From Lentilactobacillus parakefiri (GTDB lineage Bacteria > Bacillota > Bacilli > Lactobacillales > Lactobacillaceae), in assembly GCF_002157585.1 (NCBI RefSeq), contig NZ_BDGB01000029.1:26377-90376 (forward strand): 64,000 bases of DNA, given 5' to 3'. Numbering within the stretch: position 1 is the stretch's first letter; the number at the start of each line of letters is the position of its first letter. The position numbers were made by a program, and so were the translations under genes. Below the pieces are notes generated by a model, which saw only the letters and a program-made list of their open reading frames with translations, did no database searches and was not told the DNA's origin. Positions 9,990 through 19,284 of this stretch are shown here, in pieces.

Positions 9990-10018
9990 TTTTCCCAAGG
10001 TTTCATGTACAATATAAT
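9990..10018 (+). promoter_or_regulatory. Candidate promoter of nucleoside deoxyribosyltransferase
   Basis: Perfect -10 TATAAT at 10013-10018 with a weak -35 (TTTTCC) 17 nt upstream, about 20 nt before the AAGGAGG ribosome site. Confidence 0.5.
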
Positions 10019-10038
10019 TAAATAAGGAGGAGTCACCC

Positions 10039-10521
10039 ATGTCAACCTACAAAAACAAAGTCTACCTTGCATCCCCATTTTTCAGTGATGGTCAAAAAGA
10101 CCGCATCGCCCAAGTGGTTGCCTTACTCAAACAAAACCCAACTATCGACGCTGACGGCATCTTCATCCCACAGGATCACCAATTTGAATCAGAACCTTTT
10201 GGCAGCTTCAAATGGCAGGACGCAGTCTTCGCGTCAGATATGCGCCAAGTACATAAAGCAGATGTCGTCGTTGCTATCTTGGATTATCAATTGGAAGAAG
10301 GCTTAACCGAACCAGATTCAGGCACCATCTTTGAAATTGGTTCAGCTCACGAAGCCAACATCCCGGTTATTATGGTTCAGTTTGGCGAGAACAGTCAGCT
10401 GAATTTGATGTTGGCCAGAAGCTACACCGCATTCTTTAATGGCAAAGACGATATTCAAAATCTCAAGAGTTATAACTTCAACAACTTAGAGCAGAAATAC
10501 ACCGACAAAAAGGTCCTATAG
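10039..10521 (+). CDS. Nucleoside 2-deoxyribosyltransferase
   Basis: 160-residue cytosolic enzyme of nucleotide salvage that transfers deoxyribose between purine and pyrimidine bases. The N-terminal KVYLASPFFSDGQ loop and the PDSGTIFEIGSAHE segment, which holds the catalytic Glu nucleophile, are characteristic, and length equals the family norm. ATAAGGAGGAGTCACCC precedes the ATG. Monocistronic: own promoter upstream, terminator directly downstream shared with the convergent regulator remnant. Confidence 0.92.
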   Translation: MSTYKNKVYLASPFFSDGQKDRIAQVVALLKQNPTIDADGIFIPQDHQFESEPFGSFKWQDAVFASDMRQVHKADVVVAILDYQLEEGLTEPDSGTIFEIGSAHEANIPVIMVQFGENSQLNLMLARSYTAFFNGKDDIQNLKSYNFNNLEQKYTDKKVL

Positions 10522-10532
10522 TTTTATAGCGT

Positions 10533-10571
10533 GCCATCAGTCTAGCCTTTCCGCTGACTGATGGCTTTTTT
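10533..10571. terminator. Intrinsic terminator
   Basis: GCCATCAGT pairs with ACTGATGGC, followed by TTTTTT on the plus strand. It overlaps the 3' end of the convergent TetR remnant. Confidence 0.8.
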
Positions 10572-11065
10572 AGTCGGCTTTTCATCAATTCCTAACAAGT
10601 CATAGGGACTCATATAACGGGTTTTCATGATAATCTTGGAAATCTCTTCTGGAGACTCAGGATTGCCTTCCAACAACCAGACCTTAATAATACTCATTAA
10701 CCCAGAAACAATAATTTTGTGGGCAAAGTTATCGGGGATTTCGCGAGTCATTCCCATTTTTCCTTTAAGCCTAAACAGGTCGGCGTCAATAATTTCCATT
10801 AACAGACTCTCAACCTTTTCTTCAAGGTGATGATCCCCCTTAGGTCCCAAAAGTACGCGAATCAGATCAAATTCATGATTGATGTATTCAATAATTTGAT
10901 CGACCACGGGATATGTCTGAAATGAATGATCGGAAATACTCTGAAATTTCATTGTCTCTTCTAAATGATCGTTCATTAGCCCACGAATATCGGTTAAAAT
11001 CTGATTTTCAAAATGGTCAACCATTGCGTCTTTATCTTGATAGTGGGCGTAAAATGTACTCCGAT
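10542..11065 (-). pseudogene. TetR-family regulator, 5'-truncated
   Basis: The recognition-helix region RSTFYAHYQDKDAMVDHF and a ~160-residue ligand domain are recognisable TetR. Upstream of the RSTFYAHY codons the homology stops: the preceding ~28 codons, which would be read from a TTG at 11144, are the exact antisense of an ABC-ATPase C terminus on the plus strand. The first ~30 codons of the HTH domain and the native promoter are therefore gone. No ribosome site precedes the TTG. Interpreted as the left side of a deletion that removed the regulator start and most of the neighbouring ATPase gene. Confidence 0.75.
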
Positions 11066-11156
11066 GGCGGACCACGTCATTGAAATTAGTGATGGCAAGG
11101 TTGTTCAAGATCAACTCAACGCCCACCCAACGCCGATTGAACAAATCGAATGGTAG
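11064..11156 (+). pseudogene. C-terminal stub of ABC transporter ATPase
   Basis: In the frame ending with TAG 11154-11156 the sequence reads MADHVIEISDGKVV, then QDQLNAHPTPIEQIEW. 'ADHVIEISDGKVV' is the segment that follows the H-loop in MacB/FtsE-type ATPases (usual form YADRVIxIxDGxIV). Ten bases after its stop the permease ATG follows, exactly as in intact ATPase-permease operons. Only about 30 codons remain. Confidence 0.72.
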
Positions 11157-11165
11157 GTGATTAAC

Positions 11166-13915
11166 ATGAAAACAACTTTATGGCGGAACATTTTCAGAGA
11201 GTTTAAATTTTCCTTTGCCAGGTTTGTGTCAATTACGACCTTACTGGGGCTGGGTGTATTCGTTTTGGTTGGCTTAAAAATGACCGGGCCTGACATGCGG
11301 ACAACTGGCGATCATTATTACACAACGCACAAGATGGCAGACGCTATGATTTCCAGTAATGTTGGTATTTCAGCCGCCGATCAGCCATATATGCGCAATC
11401 TCCCACATATCAAAGATATTCAATTCGGCACGACTAAAGACGCCGTTATCAAGGACACCAATCAGGTGATTCGCCTGTCTTCTTCTACCAGCCAGGTCTC
11501 AATTAGTCAGGTAGTCAGCGGAAGATTACCTAAGCGATCATCTGAAACTGCCATAAGTAATCACGAAAATCATCACTACAAACTCGGTCAACACATTAAG
11601 CTGGTAAACAACCAGGATCAAGCAAGTGTTAGTGGTTTGAAAAAGACGACTTATCGAGTTGTTGGATTTATCACTTCCAGTGATTATTTAATGAAGCAGA
11701 ATCTAGGCGTCACCTCTGCAGGAGTAGGTCAAGTGGATACTTTCGGCGTACTTGACAAGGCGGCCTTTACCAGTCATCAGCCAACCTTTGCCAAATTCAC
11801 CTACAATAATGTTCATGGTGAGAGCTACTCAAACCAATATGAAAATACGGTCCGCAAAAATGTAAGCCAAGTGGAAAACCGGCTGGATAACCGTGCAAAA
11901 CTTCGCCAACAACAACTCAAACAAACGGCACTTACCAATATTAATCAACGCCAAAGGCAACTGGATGCCAAAACCAAACGGCTGAACCAGCAAAAAAACA
12001 GCTAACAGTTGCACAGCGCCAACTCGCAAAATCTAAACAGTCTCTCAACCAAGCCCAACAAGCGGGAATCATCCCAACTGAGCAGTTGGCGATTCAAGAA
12101 GCACAGCTGAAAACCAAACAACGTCAGCTTCAGCAATCTCAATCAAAACTAAGTTACGCGACCCGTCGATTGAGCGCTGGTCAATCGCAACTTAACACGA
12201 GTCGTTCAAAGATTACCGCCCTTCAAGACATCACCTATCAAATTCAAAGCCGAAATGATTACAACGCTGGCTACAATCAATTCGGAGAGGATGCGAAGCG
12301 AATTGATGTCCTCTCAAATACCTTCCCCATTATCTTCTTTGCGGTCGCAATTATGGTCAGCCTAATTACCATGTCCCGGATGGCAACTGAAAAGCGGGAG
12401 GTTATTGGCGTCTTACGAGCCCTTGGATACACACGGTTTGACACTATGAAAGTCTTTCTGGTTTATGGAATTTTTGCTGGCGTTCTCGGATCGACACTGG
12501 GCGCTTTTCTGGGGACTAGCCTGTTACCCAGAAAAATATTTTCTGCTTACGCGGCTAATTTCACCATTCCCAATTTCCAGACGCCACCCTCGCCGTTTTG
12601 GATTAGTATCTCCATCATCCTTTCACTTATCTGCACCTTAATCCCAGCAATTTTGGCAACCGTCATTATGTTGAAAGATCAGCCTGCCGTCCTCATGTTG
12701 CCTAAGCCACCAAAGGCCGGTTCAAAAGTCTTCCTAGAACGATTCCCATTCATCTGGCATCATCTTTCATTTAATTACAAGGTCACTATTCGGAATTTAG
12801 CTCGCTATAAATCACGAATGATCATGACAATTCTGGGTGTACTGGGTTGCACAGCACTTCTAATTACCGGCTTTGGCATCCGTGATTCGCTAAATGGCAT
12901 CGTAGATACCCAATATAAAGATATCATTCACTACGATATCATTGGTGTCTACAATCCTGTTTCCAGCGATCAAGCAATTGCTAATTATAAGCGGAAGGTC
13001 GACCACTTGGCAGACATGAAGCAGCACGCATCCATTTATTATGAAACGGTTACTTCACGGCCACAAGGCACTTCCAGCAACCAATCAATTTCAATGATGG
13101 TTCCTAAGTCAACTAACAATTTTCACGACTTTGTCAACCTAAGGAATCCGGATACAAAAAAGGCCCTCCACCTTTCTACGAATTGAGCTATCATCACCAA
13201 AAAAATGGCCCAGTTAAGCAACTTAAAAGTTGGTGACTATTTATCAATTAAACGGTCCAATGGCCAGCAATATAAAGTAAAGATTGCGGGGATCACCGAG
13301 ATGTATGCCGGTCATTCACTTTATATGAACGCTTCATACTACAACAAGGTCTTCCACCACGCCGTCCAATACAATGCGCAAATGTTAAGGTTGAAAAATC
13401 GGTCAGCAAAAAATATTAATCAGGTATCTCGTCGGCTTGCACGCCAGAAAGCTTCCTTAACAACTGTCCAGTCTGATGATGCCAAAACGACCATCAATAA
13501 CATTCTCAGCGGTTTGAATCACCTGGTTTTAATTATCATTGGCGCCGCATCGATGCTGGAATTTGTGGTCCTATTCACCCTGACAAATATCAACGTTTCC
13601 GAACGAATTCGTGAACTATCAACGATTAAGGTGCTTGGTTTCTACCCGATGGAAGTGGTGATGTATGTCTATCGAGAAACCTTCATTTTAAGTTTAGCGG
13701 GTGTCTTATTAGGCTTTGTTGCGGGTGCCTGGCTTCATTACTACATTATGCAGACGCTACCACCCGATACCGCGATGGCAAGCCTGACACTACTGTGGAC
13801 CAATCTTGGCACATCAGGCCTCATGACACTGCTCTTCTCCATTGTGGTCATGGCATTTATGGCTCGAAAAATCAATCGAGTTGATATGCTGGGAGCCTTG
13901 AAATCAACTAATTAA
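11166..13915 (+). pseudogene. FtsX-like ABC transporter permease, broken twice
   Basis: A large exporter permease (about 900 codons): N-terminal TM, extracellular domain with a long Gln/Lys-rich coiled coil (ending near 12250), FtsX core TMs (12330-12680 and 13520-13890). Lesion 1: an A7 run at 11992-11998; one more A would restore the frame (KRLNQQKKQLTVAQRQL). Lesion 2: in-frame TGA at 13184-13186 in LSTN-stop-AIITKKMAQL, where relatives usually have Gly. The cognate ATPase is only a stub, so the system is dead unless the frameshift site (A AAA AAC) and the TGA were both recoded, which I consider unlikely. Confidence 0.85.
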
Positions 13916-13934
13916 TAGCTTCTATCAGCAAATG

Positions 13935-13978
13935 AAAAGCTAGAATGTCGATTTGATTCTGACATTCTAGCTTTTCTT
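13935..13978 (+). terminator. Intrinsic terminator
   Basis: AAAAGCTAGAATGTC pairs with GACATTCTAGCTTTT; T-rich tail on the plus strand. Lies between the permease pseudogene and the convergent antiporter gene. Confidence 0.85.
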
Positions 13979-14007
13979 TGATACTTGATCATTATTCATT
14001 ATTTTAA

Positions 14008-15222
14008 CTAATGATCACTTGGCACCCCGTCTTCCACACCCAACGACAAATCAGCCTTGTCATCGGCAAGCAGCAGGTGAATTGCGTGCTTCAACAAGAA
14101 TGGCGCAATTAGGGTGGAAAGAATAATGACTAAAATGAGGTCTGAGTAGTACGAGCTTGATAACAAGCCAGAAGAAAAACCAATTTGGGCGGTAATCAAT
14201 CCCATTTCACCTCGAGAAATCATCCCCGAACCAATCATATAACTGCTATTGAGGTTAAAGCCATTAATAAGCGCTCCTAGCCCACAGCCGAATAGTTTGC
14301 TGATACATGCGAGAAAGGTCACTACGCCCACAAATACCAGGGAGTGGCCGATGTTTGCAAACGACATGTTGAGGCCAATGCTGACAAAAAACATTGGGAC
14401 AAAGACCGCGTAACCAATCGGCTCCATGTGATTCTCAATCGTTTCACGATAAGGCGTGTGGGCAACAGCAATCCCGGCAAAAAAGGCACCAACTGCCCCA
14501 CTGAGCCCAACTGCTTCAGCAATGTAGGCCATTCCCAGACAAATCACCATTGAGGTAATCGTGACACTGGAGGCCATCAGCAGGCGTTCGCCAATCTGCA
14601 TTAGATAGGGAACAATCCACTTAACCATGAGGTAGGTTAAAGCGAAAAAGGCAAGCTGTTCAGCAAAAATGAGCGTCAAGCTGGTTGAGGCGCCACTGGT
14701 TTTCACGCCCGCAGTCCCCATCACGCTGATCATGATCGATAACAGGATCACCCCAATGATATCGTCTGCAACCGCCGCGCCAAGAATTGTGGCGCCTTCT
14801 TTGGTATCCAGCGACTTATAATCCCGGAGAACTTCAACCGAAATCGAAACACTGGTTGCACTGAAGACCACGCCGATAAAGATTGCTTCAAGCGGCGAGA
14901 AGGAAAATTCTAAGCAGGCTGCCCCAATCATCACGACTGGAAAAATCACGCCAATAATCGCAACGATAATCGCCGGCCGTAAATATTTCCGCAGCAGCTT
15001 TAAATTACTTTCCAGCCCACCGATGAACATCAAGATAATCACGCCGATTTGGGAAAACAGATTAATCATTGAATCCAAGTGAATCCAGCCGAGCACTGCT
15101 GGGCCGACAAGGATCCCCACCAGAATCTGGCCAATAACGGCTGGAATCCCAATCCGATTTGATAAATGCCCCGCAAGTGTAGTCAAGACCAGCAGCAGAC
15201 ACAGGGCACCGATAAATGCCAT
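14008..15222 (-). CDS. CPA2-family Na+/H+ (or K+/H+) antiporter
   Basis: 404-residue polytopic protein (about 12 TM) of the CPA2 family, similar to NapA/KefB-type exchangers. The half-site GAAVADDIIGVILL contains the paired Asp residues that bind the cation and proton in electrogenic CPA2 members, and RIGIPAVIGQILVGILVGP is the conserved first-helix region. No C-terminal TrkA-N domain, so it is not a full KefB/KefC. GGGGAGG seven bases before ATG 15222 fixes the start. Role: sodium or pH homeostasis, ion not determinable here. Confidence 0.85.
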   Translation of the reverse strand: MAFIGALCLLLVLTTLAGHLSNRIGIPAVIGQILVGILVGPAVLGWIHLDSMINLFSQIGVIILMFIGGLESNLKLLRKYLRPAIIVAIIGVIFPVVMIGAACLEFSFSPLEAIFIGVVFSATSVSISVEVLRDYKSLDTKEGATILGAAVADDIIGVILLSIMISVMGTAGVKTSGASTSLTLIFAEQLAFFALTYLMVKWIVPYLMQIGERLLMASSVTITSMVICLGMAYIAEAVGLSGAVGAFFAGIAVAHTPYRETIENHMEPIGYAVFVPMFFVSIGLNMSFANIGHSLVFVGVVTFLACISKLFGCGLGALINGFNLNSSYMIGSGMISRGEMGLITAQIGFSSGLLSSSYYSDLILVIILSTLIAPFLLKHAIHLLLADDKADLSLGVEDGVPSDH

Positions 15223-15302
15223 ATGATAACCTCCCCTCACTAAAATGCTGTGTTGCTCAACTATGTGTCAGTAATGAATCTTTATATGTGTGGCTTACTA
15301 AA

Positions 15303-16685
15303 CTAATCCTTTTGAATCTGCGTGGTTCGAGCCCTGCTTAATACACTGATAAAGTGAACCGTCAGTCCAATAATCAATCCAATAGCAGCCGGCAATAACC
15401 AGTCCATGCCAAGTGACGCACCAGGTAAGAAGTCATCCAATTTGAGAATGCTGGTTGCCAAAGCAGACTTTGAAATGATTGCTGGTGCTGCAGCGATAGC
15501 GTCCAAAATAGCAGGAATAATCGTGAAGATGGTTGTCCAGATGTAAACCCGATTGTCATGACCAAATAATGGTGAGGCAATTGAGAGAATAATCAACGTA
15601 ATTGCCAGTGGGTAAAGGAACATCAGCATTGGTGTCGACCAGGCAATAATCGTATCAAGGCCAAAATTGGCAATCCCAAATGACAGCCCGGTGGCAATGA
15701 TTAACCAAGTCCGGTACGAGATGAATGGGAATTTGGCATTCAGTGCTTCGGCAAAGGAGGTTGACAGGCCAACTGAGGTGGTGAGGCAAGTCAAAGTCGC
15801 CATGGTTGCTAGGATGACTTCACCGAAAATCCCGAGGAAGTGGTTGGCGATTTGGTTAAAGGCAATCCCGCCATCAATTGAAAGGCTGAATTTGCCGAGG
15901 CTGGTTGCGCCAAGCCAAATCAAGCCAATGTAGATGAGTGCTTCCAGCCCAATGCCCAGGGCCCCCGACTTGATGGTCGTCATTGAAATATCCTTAGCAT
16001 TGGTTTGGCCAAGCCCACGAATTGCGGTAATGATCGCAATCCCAAATAATAGGCCGGCAATACAATCCATTGTGTTATATCCCTGCAAAAACCCATTTAG
16101 GATTGACCCATGCTGGTAAGCAGCGCTGGTAATGGGCGCATTATTCGCTTTGCTGATCGGATTCAAAAAGGCAATGGTAAAGATAATGGCTAATAAGGCT
16201 AAAAATGCTGGGTTCAGAATCTTCCCAATCGAATTAATAATTCCTGCTGGTTTGCGGGAAGCCCAGTAAGTGATTCCAAAAAAGATCAGTGAGTAGATGA
16301 ACAGCCACATTGGTTGTTGAGAAGCACTGAGGTGGCTGGCAAAGCCAATCTGAAATGGCGTTGTTGCCGTCCGTGGAGTAGCAAACAGCGGCCCCAGAGT
16401 TGCACAAACCATCACCATGAAGAAAGTCGCATAGCGCTTGCCAATTGGCTTAGCTAAATCGTAAATCCCGTTGCTGTGGGTCACCGCGATGGCGATGATT
16501 GCCAGCAGCGGCAAGAGTGTCCCGGTTAATAAAAATCCAATTCCGGCAGTGAACCAGTGAGCCCCGGCGAGCTGCCCCAAATGAATGGGAAAGATTAAAT
16601 TTCCGGCCCCGAAGAACATCCCGAAGAGCATTGAACCAATGATGAGATAATGTTTAAATGATAATTTCTTTGATTGACTTTCCAT
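15303..16685 (-). CDS. brnQ: Branched-chain amino acid carrier BrnQ
   Basis: 460-residue LIVCS-family Na+-coupled importer for Leu, Ile and Val, about 12 TM. Diagnostic segments: LIIGSMLFGMFFGAGNLIFP in the first helix and ATPRTATTPFQIGF in the third. TAAGGAGCGCTCAATATG gives the start. A T-box leader with its own promoter and terminator lies directly upstream, so transcription is expected to rise when a branched-chain tRNA is uncharged. A second ORF with an even better ribosome site begins 122 nt before the brnQ ATG and overlaps its 5' end. Monocistronic apart from that. Confidence 0.93.
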   Translation of the reverse strand: MESQSKKLSFKHYLIIGSMLFGMFFGAGNLIFPIHLGQLAGAHWFTAGIGFLLTGTLLPLLAIIAIAVTHSNGIYDLAKPIGKRYATFFMVMVCATLGPLFATPRTATTPFQIGFASHLSASQQPMWLFIYSLIFFGITYWASRKPAGIINSIGKILNPAFLALLAIIFTIAFLNPISKANNAPITSAAYQHGSILNGFLQGYNTMDCIAGLLFGIAIITAIRGLGQTNAKDISMTTIKSGALGIGLEALIYIGLIWLGATSLGKFSLSIDGGIAFNQIANHFLGIFGEVILATMATLTCLTTSVGLSTSFAEALNAKFPFISYRTWLIIATGLSFGIANFGLDTIIAWSTPMLMFLYPLAITLIILSIASPLFGHDNRVYIWTTIFTIIPAILDAIAAAPAIISKSALATSILKLDDFLPGASLGMDWLLPAAIGLIIGLTVHFISVLSRARTTQIQKD

Positions 16686-16807
16686 ATTGAGCGCTCCTTA
16701 TAAGTTAAATTCATCAAAATTCCTAATTGCATCCCAATCTGATCAAATTCACGATTCGTGACTCGACTAATGCCGCCTGACTTAGTCTGATTTAAAAATA
16801 ATCTCAT
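16595..16807 (-). CDS. Possible leader ORF overlapping brnQ start
   Basis: ATG 16807 is preceded by AAGGAGG at ideal 8-nt spacing, immediately after the T-box terminator. The ORF runs 70 codons (MRLFLNQTKSGGISRVTN...) and overlaps the first ~90 nt of brnQ in another frame. The first 40 codons lie in non-coding DNA; the rest is shadow of brnQ. It could be a regulatory leader peptide coupling ribosomes to brnQ, or a chance ORF. No homolog recognised. Confidence 0.3.
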   Translation of the reverse strand: MRLFLNQTKSGGISRVTNREFDQIGMQLGILMNLTYKERSIWKVNQRNYHLNIISSLVQCSSGCSSGPEI

Positions 16808-16830
16808 TTTCAAAGCCTCCTTAACTGCAA

Positions 16831-16873
16831 ATAAAAAACGTCCTTTAAGATCGATATGATCTTAAGGGACGTT
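16831..16873 (-). terminator. T-box-controlled terminator
   Basis: AACGTCCCTTAAGATC pairs with GATCTTAAAGGACGTT followed by TTTTATT on the minus strand, just after the T-box motif. Confidence 0.85.
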
Positions 16874-17126
16874 TGCACGTGTTACCACCCAAATTCTCGA
16901 CAGCTTCACAGCTATCGACTCACCATGTACGGCCAAATAGATTCAGCGATACACTGGCGCTGTAATGGGCGCTCCCAACAAACACTCGCAGACTCGCTCG
17001 CATTTGTCGCTCGAAGGCTACTTTCACCACTTAGACTTTTGAATCGTTCTCACTTACCCGATTCTCCCTGAAAAAGTTCTAAGAGACTACTCTCCTCGTC
17101 TTAGCAAATTCTCATGTTCCTGATTG
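16831..17126 (-). promoter_or_regulatory. T-box riboswitch leader of brnQ
   Basis: On the minus strand the T-box motif TGGGTGGTAACACGTG (16876-16891) pairs with the tRNA acceptor end; Stem I begins near 17110 with a GAGGAGAGTAG segment and a distal arm GAGAATCG...CGATTC. Antiterminator and terminator alternatives follow at 16831-16873. The specifier codon cannot be fixed with certainty by eye; a branched-chain amino acid codon is expected from the regulated gene, and GTA after GTGAAA is one candidate. Confidence 0.85.
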
Positions 17127-17132
17127 CCCTAA

Positions 17133-17161
17133 ATACTAATCCATTTCTTCTCGGGTGTCAA
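17133..17161 (-). promoter_or_regulatory. Promoter of the brnQ T-box transcript
   Basis: TTGACA (17156-17161) and TAGTAT (17133-17138) separated by exactly 17 nt, about 7 nt before the first T-box nucleotides. Confidence 0.8.
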
Positions 17162-17167
17162 CAGGTT

Positions 17168-18934
17168 TTATCTAACTAATTTCACATCGTGCTTGGTGTA
17201 AGTTAAGTGCCAGCCTTTTGGCAGTGACTGGTTGGCAAATTTGCCCGATAGTCGATTGGCCTTAAAGATCGTGACCCCTGATTTGATGCCCTTGACATTC
17301 TTAAGCACCAGTTGGCCGCCAAGCTTGGCTGTACCGGAGACTGAAACTTTGTCGCCTGCAGTGAGGTTTAAAGCACCCTTGTCACTTTGCGTGTATGTGC
17401 CGTTGACCTTCACATTCTTGGCTGAGAGGGTTAAATGACCGCCAGCCAAAGTGAAATTACCGTGACCCAACGCGTTGTTGTTTTCAGCAACCAACGTCCC
17501 AGCCTTAACTGTGGTGCCACCCTTGTAGCTGTTATTACCAAGTAGGCCTAATGAACCGGACCCTTCCTTGGTCAAGCCACCATTTCCTGAAATATCGTTC
17601 TTCCAAGTGTCAGCCGCATTATAGCCGCCCTTTGAAGCGTCCATGTTAACAGTTTGGTTATCCACAAAGGTACCAAATCCGTTAGCCGCCTTAAAGAGGT
17701 TCAAGCGACCCCAGCCTTCAGTATCATCAGTCATTGGATAGCCTGATGGAATGCCAGTGGTGTAGAGGACTTCGCGTCTTTGAGTGGCGTTTAGGTAAGG
17801 TAATCTGGTCTGTAAGAGGACTTCAGCGCCCTTTGGTACAACCATCGGTTTAGTGGTGTCACCAATCGGCGAGAAGCCGTACGTCAATCGATAGGTGTAA
17901 TTTTTCAGGTTGGTTTGATAATCGCTAAAGTCATCTTTAGCCGATTGATCCTGGGCTTTGGCCAAATCTTTTTGCGTGTCCTGGTAGGCTTGATTAATCA
18001 GCTGCTTATTATCCGGATCATTCAAGGTAGCAGCCGTCATTGCCGTGCCGATTACCCGGCCGCCCATAACCGCTAATGGTGAGTGGCGTCCAGCCAGAAC
18101 CCGGTCGTAACCGACTTCTGAGGAACGGGTGATCAGTTGTTGATAGCGTTCTGGGAATAGATAGGCCAATGTTTCACCGGTTTCAAAAGCAGCGGTTGTA
18201 TGCCCACTTGGGAAATCGTAATCGTTGGCGGCAGCCGAAGCCATCACATTCTTCAGGTATGGATTAACTTTGACTTGATCGCTTTGACGATAAGGACGGG
18301 TAAACTTGATGTAAGCCTTTGGTGTCCCGGTCCCAGACCAGGCCGAATCTTCTGCAATATCAACTAACTTAACCGCAGAACCAAGGGGTGAATTTTCATC
18401 CGCCCACTGCATCGAGCTGTAGGGTGAACCAGCAGGAAGTGGCACATTAGGCACAGCATTAAAATCAGTCTGCGCGTTGGTATCCTTGATAAACGCCGGC
18501 GCATATGGACCAAAACCACTGATTAGGTTATATCGCAAGTCTCGACGATCGGTTAAGTAGGAACGGTCAATTTCTGCCTGTGATGCACCGTTAGTAATCT
18601 GAATTGATTTATCCAAGTTGTCCTGGAGCACTTTTTGATTGGTTTTGGTATCGTCAGTTGGATTCCAATAAGTCAAAAAGGTGTTGTCAAACAACGCGAT
18701 TGCCGGATTAGTGTCCGGCGTGGCGTTGGTTTTCACGTTTTCCTTGTAGTGATCGACAAAGTACCCGTATGAAGCGGCCACCGGCTTCAAGTCACTGGAT
18801 ACACTGGTATCCGACTTGGCGTTGACCTTCACATCATTATTTTGAGCACCCAAAACAGCGGCTCCGGTCAACGTCAGCACAAAGGCGCTTTTCAGAACCG
18901 TTTTCAGAATCGTACTGCTATGTCTACTTCCCAT
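17168..18934 (-). CDS. Secreted PAP2 acid phosphatase with C-terminal beta-strand repeat
   Basis: 588 residues. Signal peptide ~1-40 (cleavage near VNA-KSD). The class A acid phosphatase/PAP2 signature is complete: K-x6-RP in KAYIKFTRP, PSGHTTA, and R-x5-H in RVLAGRH. After the catalytic domain (to ~440), residues ~470-540 (LTKEGSGSLGLLGNNSYKGG...) match the autotransporter-associated beta-strand repeat pattern, common in Gram-negative outer-membrane passengers but unexpected here. No LPXTG. Start 18934 follows GGGAGGATTAAGC. Expected role: extracellular phosphate scavenging from phosphomonoesters. It shares a ~35-nt boundary with a 33-codon membrane peptide gene upstream. Confidence 0.88.
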   Translation of the reverse strand: MGSRHSSTILKTVLKSAFVLTLTGAAVLGAQNNDVKVNAKSDTSVSSDLKPVAASYGYFVDHYKENVKTNATPDTNPAIALFDNTFLTYWNPTDDTKTNQKVLQDNLDKSIQITNGASQAEIDRSYLTDRRDLRYNLISGFGPYAPAFIKDTNAQTDFNAVPNVPLPAGSPYSSMQWADENSPLGSAVKLVDIAEDSAWSGTGTPKAYIKFTRPYRQSDQVKVNPYLKNVMASAAANDYDFPSGHTTAAFETGETLAYLFPERYQQLITRSSEVGYDRVLAGRHSPLAVMGGRVIGTAMTAATLNDPDNKQLINQAYQDTQKDLAKAQDQSAKDDFSDYQTNLKNYTYRLTYGFSPIGDTTKPMVVPKGAEVLLQTRLPYLNATQRREVLYTTGIPSGYPMTDDTEGWGRLNLFKAANGFGTFVDNQTVNMDASKGGYNAADTWKNDISGNGGLTKEGSGSLGLLGNNSYKGGTTVKAGTLVAENNNALGHGNFTLAGGHLTLSAKNVKVNGTYTQSDKGALNLTAGDKVSVSGTAKLGGQLVLKNVKGIKSGVTIFKANRLSGKFANQSLPKGWHLTYTKHDVKLVR

Positions 18935-18962
18935 GCTTAATCCTCCCAAGATGAAATGATTT

Positions 18963-19064
18963 CTATGAAACGATTATCAGAACAACAAGTATCAGCAAAA
19001 CCACAAACGATATCTCCCAACCCAACTTGGGCGTATGCTTGATTTCGTATAACATTGTTGACAT
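18963..19064 (-). CDS. Small single-TM peptide (33 aa)
   Basis: MSTMLYEIKHTPKLGWEI followed by a 15-residue all-hydrophobic tail rich in Val, Leu and Ile. AAGGATGGTG precedes the ATG and a TATACT -10-like box lies about 50 nt upstream, so expression is plausible. It ends 29 nt before the PAP2 phosphatase start and could be co-transcribed with it. No family recognised; size and shape would also fit a type I toxin-like or regulatory membrane peptide, but nothing specific supports that. Confidence 0.45.
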   Translation of the reverse strand: MSTMLYEIKHTPKLGWEISFVVLLILVVLIIVS

Positions 19065-19194
19065 ATTTACACCATCCTTTAGATAGTCCCTGATAGCCAT
19101 TCCTGATTCATCTTTAGTATACTTGGACAACGTAAAATGACTGCAAAGGATTTGTAAAAAGTGGGTAAAAGTGCTGAATGATTGCGACGCAAAG

Positions 19195-19246
19195 AAGGCC
19201 CAGGCCAAGCCTAAGAATTTCTCTTAGGTTTGATCTGGACCTTCTT
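19195..19246 (-). terminator. Intrinsic terminator
   Basis: AAGGCCCAG..AAGCCTAAGA pairs with TCTTAGGTTT..CTGGACCTT. Follows the TetR gene on the minus strand. Confidence 0.7.
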
Positions 19247-19284
19247 GAATACTTCAAATGCAATGAGCGTTCACAAGACGTCAA

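Noticed and set aside
11066-11144. N-terminal 28 residues of the TetR ORF from a TTG start
   Set aside because: They are the antisense of the ABC ATPase tail and have no ribosome site, so they are not TetR sequence.
11990-12003. Programmed -1 frameshift at A AAA AAC in the permease
   Set aside because: The heptamer is a perfect slippery site and the shift would restore the frame, but the later TGA and the missing ATPase make a pseudogene the simpler reading.
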